A stretch of DNA of 11,401 nucleotides, taken from positions 1-11,401 of the forward strand of contig CANGCZ010000036.1 in the NCBI GenBank assembly GCA_947452325.1, read 5' to 3'. The notes below the pieces were generated by a model that saw nothing but the letters and a program-made list of their open reading frames with translations, ran no database searches and was not told where the DNA came from. Shown piece after piece: positions 6,824 through 11,401 of the stretch. Position 1 is the first letter of the stretch. Each line of letters begins with the position of its first letter. Made by a program: the position numbers and the translations under genes. Origin of the DNA: Comamonadaceae bacterium (GTDB lineage: Bacteria > Pseudomonadota > Gammaproteobacteria > Burkholderiales > Burkholderiaceae_C).

Positions 6824-9800
6824 TCAGGCGGCCAGGGCCAGAGTTTGCGCAGGGTCAGGCTCGCTCAATGATTGCACGAGCTCGCGGCGGTAACGTTCTA
6901 CCGAGACCTGCTTGACGTGGCCAAAACCGCGAATTTGTTGCGGCAATGACAGCACATGCGACAAGCGCGCGGCATTGTCTGCATTCAAAGTCTTTAACAC
7001 GCGCTGAACCAGATCCACATACTCAGCCAGCAGTTGGCGCTCCATTCTGCGCTCTGCGGTCCAGCCGAAGGGGTCTAGCGGCGTGCCGCGTAAAAATTTG
7101 AACTTGGCCAGCACCGCCATGGCAGGCAGTACCCAGGCGCCATATTCGGATTTGACCGGCTGTCCCTGTGCGTCTTTTTTCGCAAACACAGGCGGTGCCA
7201 AGTTCAAGCGCAAACGCACATGGCCGTCAAACTGCTGTTTCAACTCGGCCATGAAACTGCCGTCGGTGTACAAACGCGAGACTTCGTATTCGTCTTTGTA
7301 GGCCATGAGCTTGAACAAGGACAAAGCCACCGCCCGGCTCAGTCGTTCGCCTTGACCCAGCTTGGCTTCGGCCTCGCGCACTTGCTGCACCAGATCGGCG
7401 TAACGCGTGGCATAAGCTGCATTTTGGTAGGCCGTGAGCCACTCGACCCGAAAACGCAATATGTCGTCCAGGCTTTCATTGCGTTTGAACACCACTGGTT
7501 GAGGTGGCGACACAAAATCTTTGACTGCCTGCGAATTCACTGCTGTACGCCTGCCCCAGGTAAATGCTGTGCGATTGGCTTCAACCGCCACACCGTTGAG
7601 TTCGATGGCGCGAACCAAGGCCTGCTCCGACAAAGGCAACCATCCTTTTTGGCAAACAAACCCGAGCATGAAGAGATTGGTGGCCATGGCGTCGCCGCAC
7701 AATGCCGTGGCCAACCGTGTCGCGTCCACGTGGTCGACCTGCCCGCCTGCCGCTTCGTTCAACAAAGCATTGATATCGCCTGCGGGAAATTGCCAATCGG
7801 GTTGGCGCGCGAATTGACCGGTCGGTTGTTCGTGGGTGTTGATCACCACCCGGGTGCGACCGGCGCGCATTTTGGCCAAGGCGTCAGGCGAAGCCGAAGT
7901 CAACATATCGCAACCTAAAACCAGGTCGGCCTCGCCCGAGGCAATACGCTGCGCGCGAATTGCGTCAGGGGCGGCGGCAATGTGTACATGCGAGCTGACT
8001 GAACCGTTTTTTTGCGACATGCCTGTCATGTCCAGCACCGACACCTCTTTGCCCTCCAAATGCGCGGCCATGCCCAGTAACGCACCCAAAGTGATCACAC
8101 CGGTGCCGCCTATGCCATTGATCAACACGTTGTAAGGCTTGTCACAAGGCGCGGTTACCGGCGGCGGCAGTTCGGGCCACAGTTTTTCCTCGCGCACTGA
8201 CGCACCAGCTGATTTGGGTATACCGCCGGTGACGGAAACAAAACTCGGGCAAAAGCCTTTGACGCAGGAATAGTCCATGTTGCACGACGATTGATCGATC
8301 ACGCGCTTGCGTCCCAGCGCAGTCTCCAATGGCGCAATCGAGGTGCAATTCGATTGAATGCCACAGTCGCCGCAACCCTCGCACACCGCCTGATTGATCA
8401 CCAGCCTTTGGGGGGCGGGCGCCAGCCCGCCGTGTTTGCGGCGGCGGCGTTTTTCGGCGGCACAGACTTGGTCATAAATCAGCACCGACACGCCCTTGAC
8501 CTGGCGCAATTCGCGTTGCACCGCGTCCATCAGGCTGCGGTCGTGCAAGCTCACCACAGAAGGCAAACCAACTCTGCCTTCGTAACGCGTCAAGTCTTCG
8601 GTCACCAGCGCAATGCGTTGTATGCCCTCTGCCGCCAGCTGTTGCGCAATCATTTGCACGGTCAAAGTGCCGTCCACCGGTTGTCCGCCTGTCATGGCCA
8701 CGGCATCGTTGTACAAAATTTTGTAGGTGATATTGACCTTGGCGGCGATGGCTGCGCGTATGGCCATGGAACCCGAATGAAAGTAGGTACCGTCGCCCAG
8801 GTTTTGAAACACATGATCCAACTTGGAAAAAGCCGATTGGCCTATCCAGGGCGCGCCCTCACCGCCCATGTGTGTGGTGAGCTTGTTGGACTCAGGAAAG
8901 ATGGACGTTGCCATGACATGGCAACCAATACCTGCCAGCGCCAGACTGCCTTCTGGCACACGGGTCGACGTGTTGTGCGGGCAACCCGAGCAGTAATACG
9001 CCGGGCGCGACGGGGTCGCCACCGCGCGGCTCAACATCAGTGATTTGGCTTGCAAAAAAGCCAGTCGCTCATTGATCAAAGCGCTGGTGTGAAAACGCGC
9101 AATCCGCCCGGCAATCACACCGGCGATCTGTGCGACAGAAAAATCTGCTTTGGCGCTGAGCAACCAGTCGCCACGCTGGTTCACCCACTCTCCCTTCTCA
9201 TCAAACTTACCGATGACACGCGGGCGCACATCTTCACGCCAGTTGTAAAGCTGTTCTTTCAATTGGTATTCAACGATTTGGCGTTTTTCTTCCACCACCA
9301 GGATCTCGTCCAAGCCTTGGGCGAATTCGCGAATGCCTTCGGGCTCCAACGGCCAAGGCATGGAGACTTTGTAAACCCGTATACCTATGTCAGCCGCCAC
9401 CTGCTCGTCTATACCGAGCTCATCCAGGGCTTCCAGCACATCCATATAGGACTTGCCGCTGGCGATGATGCCCAGTCTGGCTTGGGGGCTGTCTATCATG
9501 GTGCGGTTAAGCCGGTTGGCGCGGGCATAGGCGATGGCGGCGTAAATTTTGTAGTCCTGCATCAAGGCTTCCTGGGCCCTCGCCTGCATGCCCAGGGTGT
9601 CAGTGGACAAGCGCGTATGCAGCCCTTGCGCAGGCATGACAAAGTCCTGCGGGTGCACTATCTTCAGACGAAACGGGTCCGCGTCCACCGAGGCGCTGGA
9701 CTCGACCGTGTCGGCCAAGGCTTTGAAGCCAACCGCGCAACCGCTGAACCTTGACATGGCCCAGGCGTGCAGGCCGAGGTCCAGGTATTCCTGCACATTG

Positions 9801-10369
9801 CACGGGTAAAGCACGGGAATCATGCAAGCCGAAAACACATGGTCAGACTGGTGTGGCAAGGTAGACGAATACGCGCCGTGGTCATCGCCTGCGACCAGCA
9901 GCACGCCGCCTTGTGGCGCGGTGCCGGCGTGGTTCATGTGTTTGAACACATCGGCGCAGCGGTCAACGCCCGGGCCTTTGGCGTACCACATGGCGAACAC
10001 ACCGTCGTATGTCATCGGCCCCAGCAAACCGGTGGTCTGCGTCCCCCAGACGGCGGTGGCCGCGAGTTCTTCGTTCACCCCGGGGACGAATTTCACATGG
10101 TGTTTGTCCAAATGTTTGCGGGCTTTCCACAAGGCCTCGTCCAATGTGCCCAGCGGCGAGCCCCGGTAGCCGCTGATGAAACCGGCGGTGTTCAAACCGG
10201 CGGCCTGGTCGCGCAGGCGTTGCATCAGCGGCAGGCGCACCAGCGCCTGTATGCCAGAGAGGTAGATACGGCCGTCAAGCCTGGCGTATTTGTCGTCCAA
10301 CGTGGTTTCAGAACGGGCAAGCCTGTTGGGATGGGCGGCTGCAGTCGCCGCTTGCGCTGTGTATTGCAT
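6824..10369 (-). CDS. Indolepyruvate ferredoxin oxidoreductase family protein, long fused form
   Basis: 1181 residues from the ATG at 10369, chosen because GGAG lies 7 bases upstream; the frame stays open to 10540, but those 57 extra codons have no ribosome site and a low-complexity basic translation. Domain order: pyruvate-oxidoreductase-type pyrimidine-binding domain (about 30-240, with GYRGSPLGTLDE and PGVNEELAA); linking region to about 450; TPP-binding domain (about 455-640) with YCSGCPHNTST, GDGTYFHSG (525-533) and YNDAVAMTGGQP; iron-sulfur segment with Cys663, 666, 669, 675 and a second cluster group Cys696, 702, 707; gamma-type Rossmann domain (about 745-930) opening with INGIGGTGVITLG; then the C-terminal DUF6537 domain (about 968-1173). 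By family it oxidatively decarboxylates aryl- or other 2-oxo acids to acyl-CoA, reducing ferredoxin or another acceptor. All cofactor motifs are intact. No partner ferredoxin gene is adjacent. Confidence 0.94.
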   Translation of the reverse strand: MQYTAQAATAAAHPNRLARSETTLDDKYARLDGRIYLSGIQALVRLPLMQRLRDQAAGLNTAGFISGYRGSPLGTLDEALWKARKHLDKHHVKFVPGVNEELAATAVWGTQTTGLLGPMTYDGVFAMWYAKGPGVDRCADVFKHMNHAGTAPQGGVLLVAGDDHGAYSSTLPHQSDHVFSACMIPVLYPCNVQEYLDLGLHAWAMSRFSGCAVGFKALADTVESSASVDADPFRLKIVHPQDFVMPAQGLHTRLSTDTLGMQARAQEALMQDYKIYAAIAYARANRLNRTMIDSPQARLGIIASGKSYMDVLEALDELGIDEQVAADIGIRVYKVSMPWPLEPEGIREFAQGLDEILVVEEKRQIVEYQLKEQLYNWREDVRPRVIGKFDEKGEWVNQRGDWLLSAKADFSVAQIAGVIAGRIARFHTSALINERLAFLQAKSLMLSRAVATPSRPAYYCSGCPHNTSTRVPEGSLALAGIGCHVMATSIFPESNKLTTHMGGEGAPWIGQSAFSKLDHVFQNLGDGTYFHSGSMAIRAAIAAKVNITYKILYNDAVAMTGGQPVDGTLTVQMIAQQLAAEGIQRIALVTEDLTRYEGRVGLPSVVSLHDRSLMDAVQRELRQVKGVSVLIYDQVCAAEKRRRRKHGGLAPAPQRLVINQAVCEGCGDCGIQSNCTSIAPLETALGRKRVIDQSSCNMDYSCVKGFCPSFVSVTGGIPKSAGASVREEKLWPELPPPVTAPCDKPYNVLINGIGGTGVITLGALLGMAAHLEGKEVSVLDMTGMSQKNGSVSSHVHIAAAPDAIRAQRIASGEADLVLGCDMLTSASPDALAKMRAGRTRVVINTHEQPTGQFARQPDWQFPAGDINALLNEAAGGQVDHVDATRLATALCGDAMATNLFMLGFVCQKGWLPLSEQALVRAIELNGVAVEANRTAFTWGRRTAVNSQAVKDFVSPPQPVVFKRNESLDDILRFRVEWLTAYQNAAYATRYADLVQQVREAEAKLGQGERLSRAVALSLFKLMAYKDEYEVSRLYTDGSFMAELKQQFDGHVRLRLNLAPPVFAKKDAQGQPVKSEYGAWVLPAMAVLAKFKFLRGTPLDPFGWTAERRMERQLLAEYVDLVQRVLKTLNADNAARLSHVLSLPQQIRGFGHVKQVSVERYRRELVQSLSEPDPAQTLALAA
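8414..8431 (-). repeat. Strong GC hairpin inside the oxidoreductase coding sequence, at a domain linker
   Basis: GGCGGGC-GCCA-GCCCGCC: perfect 7-base arms with a 4-base loop, all G/C in the arms. It encodes the Gly-Gly-Leu-Ala-Pro-Ala linker between the TPP domain and the iron-sulfur segment, directly after a basic KRRRRK stretch. It may slow translation between domains, or may only reflect GC-rich codon use. Confidence 0.5.
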
Positions 10370-10796
10370 CAAAACACTCCAATGGTTGATCGGGGTTGGC
10401 GCTTTGCCCTTGCCTGCCCGGTAAGGCCTGCTCGGACACTGCGCGCGGTGCCGCGGTAACGGCACCAGACTGACGGTGTATCCAAAACTGAATCTGAAAC
10501 ATCTGCCTGCTTTCATCGCGGCCCGGCGAAGATATTCCATGGCTTCAATGTAACTTTGAGTGCACAGAAGATGCTTTTTCTTTTTCTGAGAAAAAGCTTA
10601 AATTCAGAGAATTCATCTGCAATAAATTAAAAATATAGAAAAAATTAAATACAAAATAAAATTAAACAAAAAATTAAGAACGCCTACAGAAATTGACTGC
10701 AATCGATGGCAACTGCCAAGAGAGGCTGATTTTTCTGATTACGCCAACCAGAAACCATTAGATACTTTGACCTGCTCATTCGAGATGACAAACCCT
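10370..10796. other. Intergenic region between the divergent oxidoreductase and racemase-like genes, with a very AT-rich island
   Basis: 427 bases without a gene. Bases 10370-10560 resemble neighbouring composition and hold the oxidoreductase ribosome site. From about 10571 the sequence becomes AT-rich, and 10621-10680 has only 4 G/C in 60 bases, with runs of A on the plus strand. Such islands act as UP elements, curved DNA or binding sites for xenogeneic silencers of the H-NS type. Promoters for both genes should lie here, but I see no -35/-10 pair I would defend; TTGACT at 10693-10698 has no good partner. Confidence 0.65.
10573..10597. repeat. Inverted repeat GCTTTTTC...GAAAAAGC
   Basis: Perfect 8-base arms (10573-10580 and 10590-10597) around a 9-base loop. 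A second, overlapping palindrome, CTTTTTCT-G-AGAAAAAG, occupies 10580-10596. Neither is followed by a T-run on the appropriate strand, so a terminator is unlikely; a regulator-binding site is possible. Confidence 0.35.
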
Positions 10797-11401
10797 ATGA
10801 ATCAAACAGACACCTCTTCATTGAAACTGACATTTGAGCGACTTCGGGTGCGCGCCGTCTCGGTTCCCCTGCGCCGCCCGGTGTTTGCCAAGGTGGGCAC
10901 GTTTCACCAATGGCCGCTGCTGCTGATTGACGTGTACACCCGCGAGGGCGTGAGCGGTCACAGTTACCTGGAGCCGCATTTGCCGCAATGCATACCAGCC
11001 ATACACCGCATGCTGGACATCCTGGCCGACAAACTTCAAGGCCAAGCGCTGGCCCCACTGGACGCTTACAGCGAGGGTATGAAAGCCTTGCATTTGCTGG
11101 GGCGCGAAGGTCTGAGTCTGATTGCCATTTCAGGTCTGGACATGGCAATCTGGGATGTGCTGGCACGCGCCTGCGGCCTGCCCTTGGCCACCCTGCTGGG
11201 CGGTCAACCCGGGCCGGTGCGCGCTTACAACACCACCGGTCTGTGGCTGTCGCCCATAGAAACACTGGGTGCCGAGGCCAAAGCATTGGTCGCTCAAGGC
11301 GGCTTTACCGCTTTGAAAATGCGCCTGGGCCGGGCCACGGTACAAGAAGACTTGCAGGCCATACGCTGTATCCGCGATGCGGTCGGACCGGACATACACC
11401 T
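10797..11401 (+). CDS. Mandelate racemase/muconate lactonizing enzyme family protein (enolase superfamily), N-terminal part (partial at window edge)
   Basis: 201 full codons are present and the frame is open to the right edge. The alignable start RVRAVSVPLRRPVFAKVGTF and the segment LLLIDVYTREGVSGHSYLEP correspond to the capping domain of Pseudomonas putida mandelate racemase, and SGLDMAIWDVLARACGLPL (112-130) to its helix before the barrel. The barrel begins with GGFTALKMRLG (168-178) and continues VQEDLQAIRCIRDAVG. Family enzymes abstract a proton alpha to a carboxylate using Mg2+. In mandelate racemase the second Lys of KxK is the (S)-side base; here it is Arg176 (K174-M-R176), so a true two-base mandelate racemase is unlikely and a one-base dehydratase or another reaction is more probable. 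The metal ligands lie beyond the edge. An in-frame ATG at 10785 would add four residues; I prefer 10797, which has a weak GAG sequence upstream. Confidence 0.92.
   Translation, partial: MNQTDTSSLKLTFERLRVRAVSVPLRRPVFAKVGTFHQWPLLLIDVYTREGVSGHSYLEPHLPQCIPAIHRMLDILADKLQGQALAPLDAYSEGMKALHLLGREGLSLIAISGLDMAIWDVLARACGLPLATLLGGQPGPVRAYNTTGLWLSPIETLGAEAKALVAQGGFTALKMRLGRATVQEDLQAIRCIRDAVGPDIH

Noticed and set aside
6805..6838. GCCCTG...CAGGGC repeat over the convergent stops of BKACE and the oxidoreductase as a bidirectional terminator
   Set aside because: The loop is 22 bases and no T-run follows on either strand; both arms lie largely in coding sequence.
10177..10203. Direct repeat AAACCGGCGG inside the oxidoreductase gene
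   Set aside because: It encodes conserved protein sequence near GLNTAGF and is explained by codon use.
7220..10459. Long plus-strand open frames (up to 250 codons) across the oxidoreductase gene
   Set aside because: They are antisense to a fully motif-supported gene, have Cys/His/Gln/Arg-rich translations without domains, and are expected in GC-rich coding DNA.
10370..10540. In-frame 57-codon extension of the oxidoreductase to an ATG at 10540
   Set aside because: No ribosome site at the upstream ATGs, unlike GGAG before 10369; the translation is basic and low in recognisable structure, and family length fits 1181 residues.
1..11401. CRISPR arrays, tRNA or rRNA genes, insertion sequences, toxin-antitoxin pairs or defence systems
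   Set aside because: No repeat-spacer pattern, RNA gene signature, transposase motif or defence domain was seen on either strand.

Overview
The window looks like chromosomal DNA of a betaproteobacterium, probably of the order Burkholderiales. This is inferred from the moderately GC-rich coding sequence, the very long fused form of indolepyruvate ferredoxin oxidoreductase and the mandelate-racemase-like and BKACE-type catabolic genes. No taxonomic marker was available. There are no rRNA or tRNA genes, insertion sequences, phage genes or CRISPR arrays that I can see.

Layout. Positions 1-1887 (minus strand) hold the start of an RND-type multidrug efflux operon: a lipoprotein membrane fusion protein followed 9 bases later by the inner-membrane pump, which runs off the left edge. 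A 243-base gap upstream carries a candidate promoter and two inverted repeats. Positions 2131-3627 (minus) encode an exported fusion of a glucose/sorbosone-dehydrogenase-like propeller and a C-terminal cytochrome c domain. It starts at TTG and is visibly AT-richer than its neighbours. A 313-base gap follows. Positions 3941-5005 (plus) encode an RsmH (MraW)-type methyltransferase with an N-terminal extension, standing alone and converging on a class I SAM-dependent methyltransferase (5035-5823, minus).

From 5927 onward the genes look like keto-acid and hydroxy-acid catabolism: a BKACE (DUF849) beta-keto acid cleavage enzyme (plus), a 1181-residue TPP and iron-sulfur indolepyruvate ferredoxin oxidoreductase (minus), then, across a 427-base gap with a 60-base island of about 7% GC, the first 201 codons of a mandelate-racemase-family enolase superfamily enzyme (plus).

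How they fit together: the two efflux genes clearly form a transport operon. The three metabolic genes are on different strands and cannot be one operon, but their chemistry (2-oxo acids, 3-oxo acids, 2-hydroxy acids) is compatible with one carboxylic-acid catabolic neighbourhood. That is inference. I do not see a clearly new system. The points most worth a second look are the propeller-cytochrome fusion that seems to lack the usual catalytic His-Gly-Gly region, the extended RsmH-like enzyme, and the KxR (rather than KxK) motif in the racemase-like protein.
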